Below the pieces are notes generated by a model. That model had not been told where the DNA came from, searched no databases, and saw only the letters and a list, made by a program, of their open reading frames with translations. Source: an uncultured Mycoplasmatales bacterium (lineage in GTDB: Bacteria; Bacillota_I; Bacilli_A; Mycoplasmatales; Mycoplasmoidaceae). Taken from it: DNA of 39,975 bases. How positions within the stretch are numbered: position 1 is the first letter of the stretch; every line of letters starts with the position of its first letter. Both the position numbers and the translations under genes were made by a program. The stretch is from positions 1 through 39,975 of the forward strand of contig CASPLF010000004.1 of the NCBI GenBank assembly GCA_949422915.1, in the 5' to 3' direction. Positions 1 to 13,591 of the stretch are shown here, piece by piece.

Positions 1-2
1 TG

Positions 3-341
3 CAAAACAATATAGATGTTTGCATTAATTTATATGAAAATTTAATTAATTTAAAACATCAACCAACCGAAATCATTCAAATAATGGCTACTCAATTATT
101 TAAGATAAAACTTTTTAAAAAAGCAATCACCGCTTCTTCTAATGTTGATGCTACAGTAAAGGAATTAAAAATTACACCATACCAAGCTAAACAATTAGCT
201 TATGTTTACAAAATACCTTTATCTAAAATAGAAAAAATTGAAGATGCTTTCTTTGATTTAGATTGCAATATTAAAAAAGGTTTAATTGATCCTTATCAAG
301 GTTTAAAGTATTTAATCTCATCTGTAAATTTAATTAAATAA
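3..341 (+). CDS. holA: DNA polymerase III subunit delta, C-terminal part (5' truncated by window edge)
   Basis: Frame open from position 3 to TAA at 339-341; C-terminal pattern KIKLFKKA...TPYQAKQLAYVYK...FFDLDCNIKKGLIDPYQGLKYLI resembles HolA delta C-termini. Confidence 0.7.
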   Translation, partial: QNNIDVCINLYENLINLKHQPTEIIQIMATQLFKIKLFKKAITASSNVDATVKELKITPYQAKQLAYVYKIPLSKIEKIEDAFFDLDCNIKKGLIDPYQGLKYLISSVNLIK

Positions 342-368
342 TTCCTTAGACACTTATAATATAGAAAT

Positions 369-1493
369 ATGGATTTTGACCCAAAAATTTGTGAGACGAA
401 ATTATTAGATGAGCTAGATATTGTTTTACATACAAAAAGACAAGATGTTTTAAGCAAAATTAGTTCAGATGAACAATTCAAAAATGTTATTAAAAAAGAA
501 TTAAATATTCTTTTCTATTTAAAAAAGAAGAATAAATCTTCTGAGACATTGCCTAATAAATTGTTGAATCGTTTTAATGAATTATCAAAATCTAACTTTG
601 TTGTTGATGAAACAATCAATTATTCTGACAAATTCCAATTATTAGATGATATTAATTATTTATCTATTTACATAAAAAATATTTTTAAAGTAGATATTTC
701 TGATTTAAACAAATTAGATAGTTCTAAAGCAGAAGAAGTTAAAACAGAAGATGTAAACCCTAGACAAACTAATAATACTTATTCAAACCCTTTTGGTAAA
801 TTTTCAGGAACAAGTGGTATTAACAATCCGTTTTTACAAATGTCTGCTCAAGTCAAGTTAAAAGATGATATAAGAAACGGAAGAGTTTATGTTTATGATT
901 CTAAACCAAAAATTATTCCTATCATAAAGAAGATTTTCTTCTTTTGTTTACTAGCTTTAGGAACATTTGTGTTCTTGACTGGAATTTTTGGATTAGCTAT
1001 AGGTCAGTTTAAAAACGGTGGTATTGTTGATGGTAAAGAAACATACACATACTTGTCTTGAACTGCGAGTTTGTACATATTGCTAGGAGCAGGTTTCTAT
1101 TACTATGCATATGTATGCTATAAAAATGTATTTGTAAATGGAAAGAAAAATTTAAATGAAAATCTCTTATATAGGTTTGAATTTATGGGAGTATATTTTA
1201 TAATCTTTTTCTTTGTTTTTTGATACATATTTGGTTGTTTTAATATCAAATATGCTTCTCATGCTTGCATATTTGATAGTTTGAATGATTTGATTAATGC
1301 TAACCAAAATATTAAAGCAGAACTATACGGATTCTTTTCTTGTGAAGTATTATCCATGGTGACTTTCTTTATCACATTAGTTGTAATTATTTGTGGTAAT
1401 GTTTTCAATCCAAAAGTTGATAAAGTAAAAGTTAATCAATTAATTCAACAATATATGGATGACATGTCTAGAGGAACTGGTTTTGGTTGTTAA
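369..1493 (+). CDS. Conserved mycoplasma membrane protein, unknown function
   Basis: ORFs 369-1061 and 1281-1493 are in the same frame and joined through TGA=Trp; charged N-terminal half, then several hydrophobic segments. Confidence 0.8.
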
Positions 1494-1495
1494 CT

Positions 1496-2419
1496 ATGGA
1501 AATAAAACAAGGCGGATTTAATGCTATTAAAAAACACACAGTTTGAAACTTTTTATTTCCACTTTATCCACTAAGTGTTTTTAAAAATACTAAACTAATG
1601 GCTTATTTAGCAATCTTAATTTCATTAAGATTGATTTTTAGTATTGTAAGTATTCCGATACCTGGTTTTGTTCAAAATATTTCTTTTTCTTGAGTTCCAC
1701 TTATGGTAGCAGGATGATATTTTGGTCCGGTAGTTGGTTTCTTCTTTGGATGAGTTACAGATACATTGTGTTATTTAATATTCACAAGTGGTATTTGATT
1801 TTGAATGTATGCAATTCAAGAATCTTGTGTATGTGTAATATCAGGAATTTTTGGATTTGTTTATAGAACAAGAAGTCAATCAAAACATTTAAAAATTTGA
1901 ATTGACTTACTTGCGCAACAAATCATTTATTTCTTGTTTGGTGCTATTTGTTTAGGGGCGTTATTGTCGTGAGCAGATCCTGGAAATGTTGCAGGTAAAT
2001 TTGATGGAAAATATGATTTTTATAAAGTATTAGCATTATGTTTGATGGCTCTATTCATCATCATTATGGAGTTTGTAACTGTATACCAATACCATACGTA
2101 TAAAGAGAATAAATCTCATTTATTACTCTTCATTTATGGGACAACATTAGTTGTTTTGCTTATGGAAATTTTTTCGTTTGCAATAGGACCTATTGCAACA
2201 GTTGAATATTTGAGAGCATTGAATGGTAAACTTCCTGCAAAATTTGAACAATATGGTCTTATAGTTTATTTGATACCAAAAGTTATTATTCAATCAGTAA
2301 AAGACCCGTTTGAAAGTTTTTTATTCGTAGGAATAATTTGGGCTCTTACACCTTCATTTGATAATATGTTAAACGGTTTAAATTCTCGTTGAGATGTTAA
2401 TAAATGATTTTCTAATTAA
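1496..2419 (+). CDS. ECF-type transporter S component (folate/vitamin family-like), multi-pass membrane protein
   Basis: Frame merged through TGA codons; SLRLIFSIVSIPIPGFVQNISFSWVPLMVAGWYFGPVVGFFFGWVTDTL resembles ECF S components; ends TAA 2417-2419. Confidence 0.7.
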
Positions 2420-3036
2420 CAAGCCAACTTACGTCCGTGGAATTGATTAATTCCAGTTTTCTTATTAATTATTAAATAGTTGTCATCAGAAACTTTACCA
2501 CCAACAACTAATTCAATCTTTTCATGAGCATATTTCTTTAATGCAATTAAAGATTTAATGTTGTTTATTGCTATATCATTTCCACCTTTAGTTAGAATTC
2601 TTCTAACTTCCAATTGAGTTAATTGATCAATAGCTTCTTTCTTGTCTTCAATTAAGTCAAAAGCCATATGAAAAACTACGTATTTGTTAGCAGGAACATA
2701 GCTCATTAATTTTTTCATATTCTCAACATCAACTTTATTTTCTTTTGTTAATAAACCAAAAACATAACCTTTAATTTTACTTTTTGCAAAAGTTTTAATA
2801 TCTTTTATTAATTTTGCCATGTCTTTTTTGTTAGTAACAAAATTATCATCTTTTCTTCTGATCATAATCAACACATTGCTATTCTTAAAACTAGTTGAGT
2901 ACTTAACAAGGCTAGGAGTAGGGGTATAACCTCCATGATCTAGATGACTACACAATTCAATTCTTTCAGCATTTTTTGCATATGCTGAATCTATTTCTTT
3001 TTTTGTTTCTACACAAGCTTCTCTAATGATTCTCAT
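2416..3036 (-). CDS. cutC: CutC family copper homeostasis protein
   Basis: MRIIREACVETKKEIDSAYAKNAERIELCSHLDHGGYTPTPSLVKYS matches the CutC N-terminal pattern. Confidence 0.85.
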   Translation of the reverse strand: MRIIREACVETKKEIDSAYAKNAERIELCSHLDHGGYTPTPSLVKYSTSFKNSNVLIMIRRKDDNFVTNKKDMAKLIKDIKTFAKSKIKGYVFGLLTKENKVDVENMKKLMSYVPANKYVVFHMAFDLIEDKKEAIDQLTQLEVRRILTKGGNDIAINNIKSLIALKKYAHEKIELVVGGKVSDDNYLIINKKTGINQFHGRKLAC

Positions 3037-3076
3037 AGTTATTAATTATTATATATGTTAACTTTATAATAAAGAT

Positions 3077-4006
3077 ATGTGTAATAAATCAATAGTTTTT
3101 ATTGGAACACCACAAATAGCAGCAGATTGTTTGCAAGCATTAATTGATGTTAATGCAAACATTGTTGCTGTTATCACACGGAGTGATAAACCTTCTGGTA
3201 GAAACAATAAGATTATTTACAGTCCTGTTAAAGAATTAGCACTTAAAAATAATCTTAAATTATTTCAACCAGAGCATCTATCTGATATTTATGAAGAACT
3301 TAAATCAATGAATATTGATTTGATTTTTACATGTGCCTATGGAAAAATAATTCCGAATTCAATTTTAGAATTACCTAAATATAAATCAGTTAATGTTCAT
3401 CCATCATTATTACCAAAATATAGAGGAGCATCTCCTATTCAAAGCGCATTAATTAACGGAGAAAATAAAACTGGAGTAAGTTTTATTTATGTCACTGACA
3501 AATTAGATGCAGGAGATATTTTATTTCAAGAAGAAATAAAAATAGATGCTTCTGATAACTATTTATCTTTGTATGATAAACTAAGTCAATTATCTGTGAA
3601 GATGATTAAAAATAATTTTGATAAATTATTTAACCCATCTAATGTAATTAAACAAGATGATACTAAAGCTACATTTTGTAGAACAATCTCTCATCAAGAT
3701 GAGAAGATTGATTGAACAAAAGATGCTTTGTCAATTAATAATCTATTGCGTGGTTTATATGATAAACCAGCAGCTTTTACAACATATGAAAATCTTAATG
3801 TGAAGATTTACAAATCAGAAGTTGTAGAACAGACTATAACTAGTCCTGGAAAAATAGTTAAGATTGATAAACAAGGAATTTTAGTAGAAACAGGTAAGAA
3901 TTGTTTATTACTAAAAGAGATTCAATTACCTGGTAAAAAAAGAATGCAAGTTTCTCAATTAATTAATGGTAATCATATATTTAAGCCTCTAAGTTTCTTT
4001 AAATAG
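3077..4006 (+). CDS. fmt: Methionyl-tRNA formyltransferase
   Basis: Two ORFs joined through TGA at 3713-3715; VFIGTPQIAADCLQAL, NVHPSLLPKYRGASPIQSALINGENKTGVS. Confidence 0.93.
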
Positions 4007-4026
4007 TAAATATAATAAATACTTAT

Positions 4027-6732
4027 ATGGATAAACTATCTGCTCAACAAATAAGAGAAATATGAATTGATTTTTTTAAAGAAAAAAATCATTTATTTGT
4101 AGAGCCTAAGTCATTAATTCCAGTAAACGATCCTTCATTGCTATGAATTAACTCTGGAGTAGCTACTCTTAAAGATTATTTTTCAGGAAAATCAAATCCA
4201 CCTAGCCAAAGATTAGTTAATGTTCAAAAGTCAATTAGAACTAACGATATTTTCAATGTTGGTGTAACTGCAAGACATCATACTTTCTTTGAAATGATGG
4301 GTAACTTCTCTATTGGAGATTATTTCAAACCAGAAGCTATTGAATTCGCTTTTGAATTGTTAACTAAACGTTTTGAGATTCCATTATCAAAACTATATTT
4401 TACTATTTTTGAAGATGATGAAATTGCTTTTAATAAATGAGTTTCATTAGGTGTACCACCTAATAGAATTATCAAAGGCAATCGTGATCGTAATTTTTGA
4501 GATGTAGGTCAAGGGCCTTGTGGTCCTTGCACTGAAATTTATTTTGATCGTGGTGAAAAATACGATCCAAATAAACTTGGAGAAAAATTAATCTTTGAAG
4601 ATATTGAAAATGATCGTTATGTAGAAATTTGAAATATTGTGTTTAGCCAATTCAATAATGACGGAACTAATCATTACACTGAATTAGCTAGAAAGAATAT
4701 AGATACTGGAGCAGGTTTAGAAAGATTTGCGTGTATCTTCCAAGATGTCCCAACTAATTATGATACCAATGAATTCCAAAGTGTTATTAGAGCAATTGGT
4801 AAATTGACTAACAAGCAATACGATATGAATGCTTATTTTGGAAATGATTTAACTCAAAAGTTAATTAATCATGATTACATAGTAATTGTTGATCATATCA
4901 AGGCAAATATGTTTGCTATTTCAGATGGTGCTTTACCATCTGCGAAAGATCGTGGTTCTGTATTAAGAAAATTAATCAGACGTGCTATGGTGTGTGCACG
5001 TAGACTTGAAATCAAAGAATCATTTATTTCAATTACAGTTGATGCTTTGATTGAGATTAATAAAGAATTTTATCCTTATTTAACTCAAACAAGAGACAAA
5101 GTTATTAAAGTTTTACAAGAAGAAGAAGTTTTATTTAATAAAACTCTTGACAATGGTTTTGAATTATTTAATAAGGCATTAAATAGTAAAAACTTTGATG
5201 CTAAAACAGCTTTTAAATTAACAGAAACATATGGTTTCCCATATGAATTAGTTGAAGAGATGATGAACTATCATCATATCAAAATTGATAAAGAAGAATA
5301 TGCAAAGATGATTAAAACTCATCAAGAAGTTTCTAAATCTAGAAAAGATGTGAAAGGAATGATGCAACAAAATGCAACATTGCTTAACTATAAAGAGACT
5401 TCAACATTTGATTATGATTCAACAAAGTTGAATAACGCATTAGTTATTGGTTTGTTTGATGAAGATTTTAATCGAGTTAATTCATTAAATGGTAATGGAT
5501 GAGTAGTATTCGATAACACTGTATTTTATGCCACAAGTGGTGGTCAAATTTGCGATACAGGAATTATTACTATCAACAATAATCAAGTTAAAGTTGATGA
5601 TGTAATTAAAGGTCCTAACGGTCAACATTTTCATCATGTAGTTAATGCAAGCATTAAACTTAATGATCACGCTGATTTACAAATTAATGAACACAATCGT
5701 TCATTAGTTACTAAAAACCATTCAACAGAACATTTATTACATAAAGCTTTAAGAACTTTAATCGATCAAAATATTAACCAAGAAGGTGCATTTAAATCTC
5801 CTGAAAAAGTTACTTTCGATTTTTCATGTGATCATCATTTATCAAATGATGAATTAATGAAAATTGAAGATGAAGTAAATAGCTACATTCAAGCTAATAA
5901 ACCTGTTTGCATAAACATGTTAACATTAGAAGAAGCTAAACAAGAAAATGCAGTAGGACACTTTGAAGACGTATATAAGAAGATTGGTGGCAAATTAAGG
6001 GTTGTTAAGATGCAAGACATTACAACTGATATATGTGGTGGTACTCATGTTAAAAATACTAAAGATATTGAAAAGTTTATGATTACTAAACTTTTCTCAG
6101 TAGGTGGCGGATTATACAGAATCGAAGCTATCACTTCAAACGAAACTGTTTCTAAATATTTAGATGAACAAATTAACAAAATTCAACAAAAGATCAATTT
6201 AATGAATGAAGATTTATCTTCAAAGAACATTAAAGATAATCAATACACTAAATTATTGTCTATAGTTTCATACAAAAATGATTTAGCAGAATATCATGAT
6301 TTAGTAAATAAGTTTAATGAGTTAAATGGTATTTACAATAAATTAATTTTGTCTTATAACAAGCAAAACGCTTCTAATAACATTAGGATGATTAAAGAAG
6401 AATATAAATCTATGGATCAGTCTCCTAAAATTTTAATTAATAAATTTACTAATTTAGATTTAAAAACAATTTCATCAGCATTAACTGAATTGATTAATGA
6501 GGATAAACAACACGCTTATGTTGCTTTAAGTTTATTAGACACTAAAACTCAATATGTTTGTATGGCTAACAAACAATTTTGTCAAGAAAATAACTTTAAT
6601 GCAGGTGAACTAGTTAAAAAACTTAATGTAATTACTAAGGGAAGCGGTGGTGGAAGAGACACTTTTGCTCAAGGTGGATGCAATGGAACAATTGATTTTG
6701 AGTCGGTTTTAAATTCCATTAAAGACCAATAG
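4027..6732 (+). CDS. alaS: Alanyl-tRNA synthetase
   Basis: ATG 4027 in frame with ORFs 4639-5502 and 5857-6732; [27 protein letters not shown]-like motif, [11 protein letters not shown]. Confidence 0.95.
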
Positions 6733-6789
6733 TCTTTTAATATATTATTTAAGTATTTAATATATAATAATTTTTATTAAATAACCCTT

Positions 6790-7920
6790 ATGCTAAAAAA
6801 TGTACAATACGGAAGAACATTTGGTGATGTTCTATTAATTCCTAATTATTCAGATGTAATACCACGTGATGTTAACGTTAAAACTAAATTAACTAAAAAA
6901 ATCTCATTAAATATTCCTATCATTTCTGCTGCAATGGATACAGTTAGTGAAAAAGATATGGGAATAGCAATGGCGCTAGCTGGTGGAATAGCGTTTATTC
7001 ATAAAAACTTATCTATTGAAGAACAAGCCGAAATGATTAAAGCTGTTAAACACTTCAAGTTTGATAAGAAAAAATATCCAGATGCAAACGTAGACAATAA
7101 GGGTAAATTAATTGTTGGTGCAGCAATTAGTATTGCTGCTAATTGTATTACGAGAGTTACTGCATTAGTTTCTGCTGGGGTTGATGTAGTTTCTTTAGAT
7201 AGTGCACATGGTGATTCTTACAATGTTATTTCTAGAGTAAAAGAAATTAAGGCTAAATTTCCAGAATTACAATTAATTGCTGGAAACATTGCAACAGTAT
7301 CTGGTGCAAAGCATTTAATTAAAGCAGGTGTTGATGGTTTAAAAGTTGGTATTGGTCCAGGATCTATTTGTACTACAAGAATTGTATCAGGTGTAGGTGT
7401 GCCTCAATTGACAGCGGTTGCTAAAGTGTATTCATATGCAAAAAGAAAACACATTCCAGTAATTGCAGATGGTGGTATTAAATATTCTGGTGATATTACA
7501 AAAGCTATTGGAGCAGGTGCAGATTCAGTTATGCTAGGAGAAATGCTAGCAGCAACAGATGAAGCTCCAGGAAAGATTATTACGATTGGTGGTAAAAAAT
7601 TTAAATCATATGTTGGTATGGGTTCTATGGCCGCTATGAAAAGAGGTTCATCTGATCGTTACTTCCAAAACAACCAAGATGTTTCTAAATTAGTACCTGA
7701 AGGTGTAGAAGCTAAATTAGCTTACAAAGGACCAGTTGGTAAAATCCTTTACCAATTAGTAGGAGGATTAAGAAGTGGTATGGGTTATTCTGGTGCTCGT
7801 ACTATTGAAGAATTAAAGAAGAAGGCTAAATTCGTGAAGATTACTATTTCTGGTTACAATGAATCTCATGTTCACGATTTAGACATTGTTGAAAAAGCAC
7901 CTAACTACCATGGAAAATAA
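6790..7920 (+). CDS. guaB: IMP dehydrogenase lacking the CBS (Bateman) insertion
   Basis: [52 protein letters not shown]; 376 aa with a short linker where the CBS pair normally sits. Confidence 0.93.
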   Translation: MLKNVQYGRTFGDVLLIPNYSDVIPRDVNVKTKLTKKISLNIPIISAAMDTVSEKDMGIAMALAGGIAFIHKNLSIEEQAEMIKAVKHFKFDKKKYPDANVDNKGKLIVGAAISIAANCITRVTALVSAGVDVVSLDSAHGDSYNVISRVKEIKAKFPELQLIAGNIATVSGAKHLIKAGVDGLKVGIGPGSICTTRIVSGVGVPQLTAVAKVYSYAKRKHIPVIADGGIKYSGDITKAIGAGADSVMLGEMLAATDEAPGKIITIGGKKFKSYVGMGSMAAMKRGSSDRYFQNNQDVSKLVPEGVEAKLAYKGPVGKILYQLVGGLRSGMGYSGARTIEELKKKAKFVKITISGYNESHVHDLDIVEKAPNYHGK

Positions 7921-9442
7921 TAAAATTATTGTTGTTGATTTTGGTAGTCAATACAACCAATTAATTGTTAGAAGAATAAGAGATCTAGGTGTTTATAGTG
8001 AATTAGTTCCTAATTCAATTAAGCCTGCAGATATCAAAAAAGACAAATCAATTGTTGGCATTGTTTTTTCTGGTGGACCAAATTCTGTATTTGCAAAAGG
8101 TGCTCCTAAAATTGATAAGGGAATTTTTAAGTTAGGTTTACCTATTTTAGGAATTTGTTATGGTGTTCAATTAACAACCCACATGAATGGTGGTAAAGTA
8201 GTTGCGTGTTCTAAAAAAGAATATGGTAAAACCAATATTAACATTATTAAACAATGTGCTTTAACCAAAGGTTTAAATAAATCTGAACAAGTATGAATGT
8301 CTCATGGTACACAAATTGAAAAACTTCCTATAGGGTTTGTTAATAATGCAAAATCATCTACTTGTAAATATGCTATTATTTCTAATGAAAAGCAAAAAAT
8401 TTATGGTGTACAATTTCACCCTGAAGTAGTTCATACATTGAAAGGCAATACTTTATTAAGTAACTTTATCTTTAATATTTGCAAAGCAAAAAAATGATGA
8501 AATATGAATTCTTTCATCAAACAAGAAGTTGCTAAAATTAAAGCTACAGTAGGTAAAGATAAAGTAATTTGTGCATTATCTGGTGGAGTGGATTCTGCAG
8601 TAACTGCTGCTATAATTGCAAAAGCAATAGGTAAACAATTAAGTTGTTTATTTGTAGATCATGGGTTGTTAAGATATCGTGAAGCACAAGATGTTGTTGA
8701 TGCATTCAGCAATTTTGGTGTCAAGTTCACGAAGATTGATGCTCAAAAGATTTTTTTAACTCAATTAAAAGGTGTAACCGAACCAGAAAGAAAAAGAAAA
8801 ATAATTGGTAAATTATTTATTGACATGTTTGATTCTTATGCTAATAAACAAAAAGGAATTAAATGATTAGCACAAGGTACACTTTACACTGATGTTATCG
8901 AATCAGGCACAAGCACAGCTCAAACAATTAAATCTCATCATAACGTTGGTGGATTACCAAAAGATATGAAGTTCAAGTTGATTGAACCTTTAAATATCTT
9001 ATTTAAAGATGAGGTTCGTGAACTAGGAAGGAAACTAGGATTACCTGAAAAAATGGTTAGTCGTCAACCTTTTCCAGGGCCTGGTTTAGCAATTAGAACT
9101 CTTGGAGAAATTACTAATGAAAAATTAGAATTAGTAAGACAATCTGATAGGATTCTTCAAGAAGAAATTGCAAAAGCAGGTTTAAATAAATCAATTTGAC
9201 AATACTTTACTGTTTTACCAAACGTAAAAACTGTTGGTGTTAAAGGTGATGAACGAAGTTATGAAAATGTTATTGTTATTCGTGCAGTAACTTCAATTGA
9301 TGGTATGACTGCAGATTTTGCAAAAATTCCTTATGATATTTTACAAAAAATATCAACTCGAATTACAAATGAAATTAGAGACATTAATCGTGTAGTTTAT
9401 GATATTACTCAAAAACCACCAGGCACAATAGAATGAGAATAG
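7910..9442 (+). CDS. guaA: GMP synthase (glutamine-hydrolysing)
   Basis: Four in-frame ORFs joined through [11 protein letters not shown] amidotransferase, [10 protein letters not shown]-loop, [10 protein letters not shown]; overlaps guaB by 11 nt. Confidence 0.95.
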
Positions 9443-9445
9443 AAT

Positions 9446-11266
9446 ATGAAACAAACAAAAAATGTTATTAAAGAAAAAAAATATTGAAATAAGATTATTT
9501 GATCAAATTTATTTTTTACATATGCATTATTATTTTTAATATTGTGTTGCACATGTTGAAGTAGTGCATTTAATGGAGATAAAAATAAATTTTACGCTAA
9601 TTTAGTTTTTGGATGTTTTTTGTTAATTGTTTCATTTGTGTTAATTGTTACATTCACTATATTGAATGTAAAGAAAAACAAAAACATTTTAAAAAATTCA
9701 AAATTTATTGCATATTTGTATACAACATGAATACCAATTGCTGGTGCAATAACCTCTTATATTTATAAATTTAAAGAAAATAAATTAGTTAAAAATAAAA
9801 AAGCGTATGCACCAAGTGCATACACTATTCTTTTTTTCTTAACATTAGCTATTGCATTAATCATATGAATTATTTATTTAACTAAGGGTGTAATCACATA
9901 TGAAGTAGATGGTGAAACTGTAACTGGTGTTGTCCCTGGAATCCTTGACGTTTTAATGTCACCATTAAAAGGATTTGTTGATGCTGGTGAATTAATTATT
10001 TTCTTATTAATTATTGGAGCATTTTTACAAATAGTAAATGCATCTAAATCTATAGAAGCTGGAATATCAGCAATCATTAAGAAAATGAATGGCAAAGAAA
10101 TATACCTTATTCCTGTTCTAATGCTTTGTTTTTCTATTGGTGGAACAACATTTGGTATGTGTGAAGAAACTTTACCATTCTATTTAATTCTTACTCCAAT
10201 AATGCTTGCAGCAGGATTTGATGCATTAACTTCGTTATTTACTATTTTATTTGGAGCTGGTTTAGGAGTTGCTGGTTCAATTCTTAACCCATTTTTAATT
10301 GCACCTGCAGTTTCAGCAGCTGGTGTAGAAGGTTTGACAACAACTACTGGTATTGCATGAAGAATAATAACATATGCATTATTGGTTATTATTGGAATTG
10401 CTTGTGTAACTTATCATGCATATAGAGTTAAAAAAGACCCTAAAAAATCAATAGTTTATGAACAATTTGAAGATCATCATAAACACTTTAAAATTGGAAA
10501 TACTGAACAATACCAATTAACTACAAAAAGAAAAGCAATTTTGTGAATCTTTGGATTTACTTTTCTTTTAATGATATTAATGGTTATTGACTGAGAAGGA
10601 TTAATACCAGGTTTTACTGGGTTTACTTGATTCAATAATTGGTTAAGAGAAAACTTACCATTTATTTGATCAGGTGAACACGGTATTGGTGGATGATCAT
10701 TAATTGAAATGTCTTTCTTATTCTTTACTTCTGCATTAATAATTGGTATTATTACATGAAAAAGTGAAGAAGACTTTTTACAAAACATATTCACTGGTGC
10801 AAGAGACTTTATAGGTGTTGCATTCATCATTGCTATTGCAAGAGGATTATCAATGATGTTAACTTCTTCTGGAGTTAATAGTATATTAGTTAGCGGTTTA
10901 TCAAATATGATGAATAATATTAATGCTCAATTAGGAATATTAATAATATTTGTTATCTTTATTATTCTTTCATTCTTGATTCCATCTACAAGTGGATTTG
11001 CATCAACTGTGTTCCCTGTAATGGGTCCAGCAATTGCAACTTCTACTTCTGGATTGACAGTTAGTGGTGCAATTACAACGTTCTCATTGGCAAACGGATT
11101 TGTTAATCTATTCTCACCAACAGCAGGTCCATTTGTTGCCGGATGTTCATTATGTAAAGTTTCATTAAATGATTTCTATAAAGGTGCTTGAAAAACATTA
11201 GGTATTATCTTGCTAACAATGATTACCCTAATTTTAATTGGAACTACTGTTCCTAAATTATTTTAA
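9446..11266 (+). CDS. YfcC-family membrane transporter (putative basic amino acid/peptide permease)
   Basis: In-frame ORFs merged through TGA; GELIIFLLIIGAFLQIV, GGTTFGMCEETLPFYLILTPIMLAAGFD, FLIPSTSGFASTVFPVMGP typical of YfcC/AbgT-like permeases. Confidence 0.8.
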
Positions 11267-11274
11267 TTATTGAA

Positions 11275-12222
11275 TTATCATTCAATACCATTAAATACTT
11301 CTTTTAAAGTATTAGCTGATTTGTGTAAGTTTTGAATTTCTTCTTGGCTTAACTTAAGAATAATTTTTTCTTCTACACCCTTACTTGTTACAACAGTAGG
11401 AACACTTAAACATACATCATTCAAGCCATACTCACCATGTAACATACTTGAAACCGGTAAGATTGCTCTTTCATTAGAAAGAATTGCTTTGCATATTCTA
11501 TTAACTGCCATAGCAACACCATAATATGTTGCGTTCTTTCTAGTTAAGATTTCATAGCCACTTCTTCTTACCATTTCTTGAATTTTATCTTCTGCTTGTT
11601 TGTGTTCAAAATGACCTCTTAATTCACAGAAATCATTTAATGGTAATCCGGCTACAGTTGCAACACTTCATGTAGCGATTTCACTATCACCATGTTCACC
11701 AACAATATATACATGAACAGAACGAGGATCAATATTCAAGTGTTCACCAACATGGTATTTAAGTCTAGCTGTATCTAATACAGTTCCAGAACCTATTACT
11801 CTATGAGGTTCATAACCTGATAGTTTTAAAGTTACCATTGTTAAAATATCAACAGGGTTAGAAACAACTAATAAAATACCTTGAAAATTACGTTTAGTAA
11901 TTTCAGGAATAATCATTTTAAAAACATTAACGTTTCTTTGAACTAATTGCAATCTTGTTTCATTGCCATCTTTCTTTTGAGCAACTCCTGCAGTGATGAT
12001 GATCATACCAGCGTCCGCTAAATCGTCATAATAACCTGCATAAATTTTTATAGGTTTAACAAATGGGGCACCATGTGCAATATCTAATGCTTCACCAATT
12101 GCTTTTTCTTTATTAGCATCAATTAATACTATTTCATCAAATAAATCATTTTGCATTAATTCAAATGCAATTGTGGAACCAACAAATCCACATCCAATAA
12201 CACCAACTTTTCTCTTATTCAT
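11275..12222 (-). CDS. ldh: L-lactate dehydrogenase
   Basis: ORFs joined through [68 protein letters not shown]. The TGA at 11278-11280 is read as Trp and the stop is TAA at 11275-11277. Confidence 0.95.
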
Positions 12223-12245
12223 ATATAGATATTATAAAACCTCTA

Positions 12246-12881
12246 TTAAATCAAAGACACAATTATTTTCTTAATTTTTATACCTTGTTTTATAAATTTA
12301 TTTTCATATTCAGTCGGAATGTTATCTTTAAGCAAATCTGCATTTGAATACAGATCGTCTGTATATGCTTCTACTTTAAAATCTTTAGAATGCATTCATT
12401 GGTCTAATGTATATTCATATAACCCTTGGTTATCAGTTTTAAATTCAATAGTTTGTTTTGGCTTTAAAATCTGTTTATAGATATTCATGAAACCAATAGA
12501 TGTTAATCTTTTTGATTCATGTCTCTTTTTAGGCCATGGATCAGAAAAATTTAAAAATATCTTGTCCACTGATTTATTCTTAAATCAGTTCTTAAGGTTG
12601 TTAGCATCATCACAAATTATTTTTAAATTATGAAAATTATTTTCGTATACTTCTGTTTTCTTAATGGCTTTAAGAATTACAGTAGGATATTTCTCAATAC
12701 CAATGTAGTTTATGTTTTGGTATTTAATAGCGTTATTAATAATGAACAATCCTTTGCCCATTCCGATTTCTATATATAAAGGATTTTTGTTATCAAAATA
12801 TTTATTTGAAGCTTCAGACAAATAATATGGACTTAATTTTATTAAATTAATTGCTTCTGGGTTCGTTCTTAGTCTTCCCAT
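12246..12881 (-). CDS. trmB: tRNA (guanine-N7-)-methyltransferase
   Basis: [40 protein letters not shown]. Confidence 0.93.
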
Positions 12882-12882
12882 A

Positions 12883-13590
12883 TTATTTCTCTAGATCAAA
12901 CAAATAAACATATTTGTTAGCAACATTAAAAATAATTTCAGACATTAATTTGTTATCTTGGTTAACATTATTAGATCATTGTTTAGATGAACTTTCATTT
13001 GCATAAATTGAATCTGAAATAAATTTAACACAAGCAAATTCAATTTTCATCTTATTGCACACTTGTGCGATAGCAGTTGATTCCATATCAACAGCAATAC
13101 ATTTATCAACATTAAATTTATTTAAGTTTTCTTTTGAAACAAAAGAATCACTTGTACCACATGAACCATCAATAAAGTTTTCTTGATATTCTTTAATAAT
13201 TTCTAAAAATAATTGTCTAATGCGGTTTGATAATTCAAATGATTCTGGTTCGTGTGGAACTTGGTTTACTTTATAACCAAAACATGAAGCATCTACATCT
13301 ATGTAGTTTAATGATGAAGGAACAAAGAAAACATTAGGATTTAATTTTTTACTAATACTTCCCGCACTACCAATGTTGATGATACTTGAAACACTGAAAT
13401 TATTTATTAGTGACATAGTAGCACTAGCAGCATTAGCTTTCCCTACTCCGCAAAATAATAGAACAACATTTTTTTGCATTATTTCAAAAATATATCCAGA
13501 AAAACCATTAATAGATATTTTTTGGTTTTTCTCAAAATATTTTTCAATATTTGGGACTTCTGCTGGTAATGAAATAATGATGCCTAACAT
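12883..13590 (-). CDS. mtnN: 5'-methylthioadenosine/S-adenosylhomocysteine nucleosidase
   Basis: VVLLFCGVGKANAASATMSLINNF, INIGSAGSI, AVDMESTAIAQVC; extended through TGA to TAA at 12883-12885. Confidence 0.88.
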
Positions 13591-13591
13591 A

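Noticed and set aside
10477-10830. Minus-strand ORF of 117 aa
   Set aside because: Antisense to the YfcC-like transporter, which has a well-supported frame through TGA
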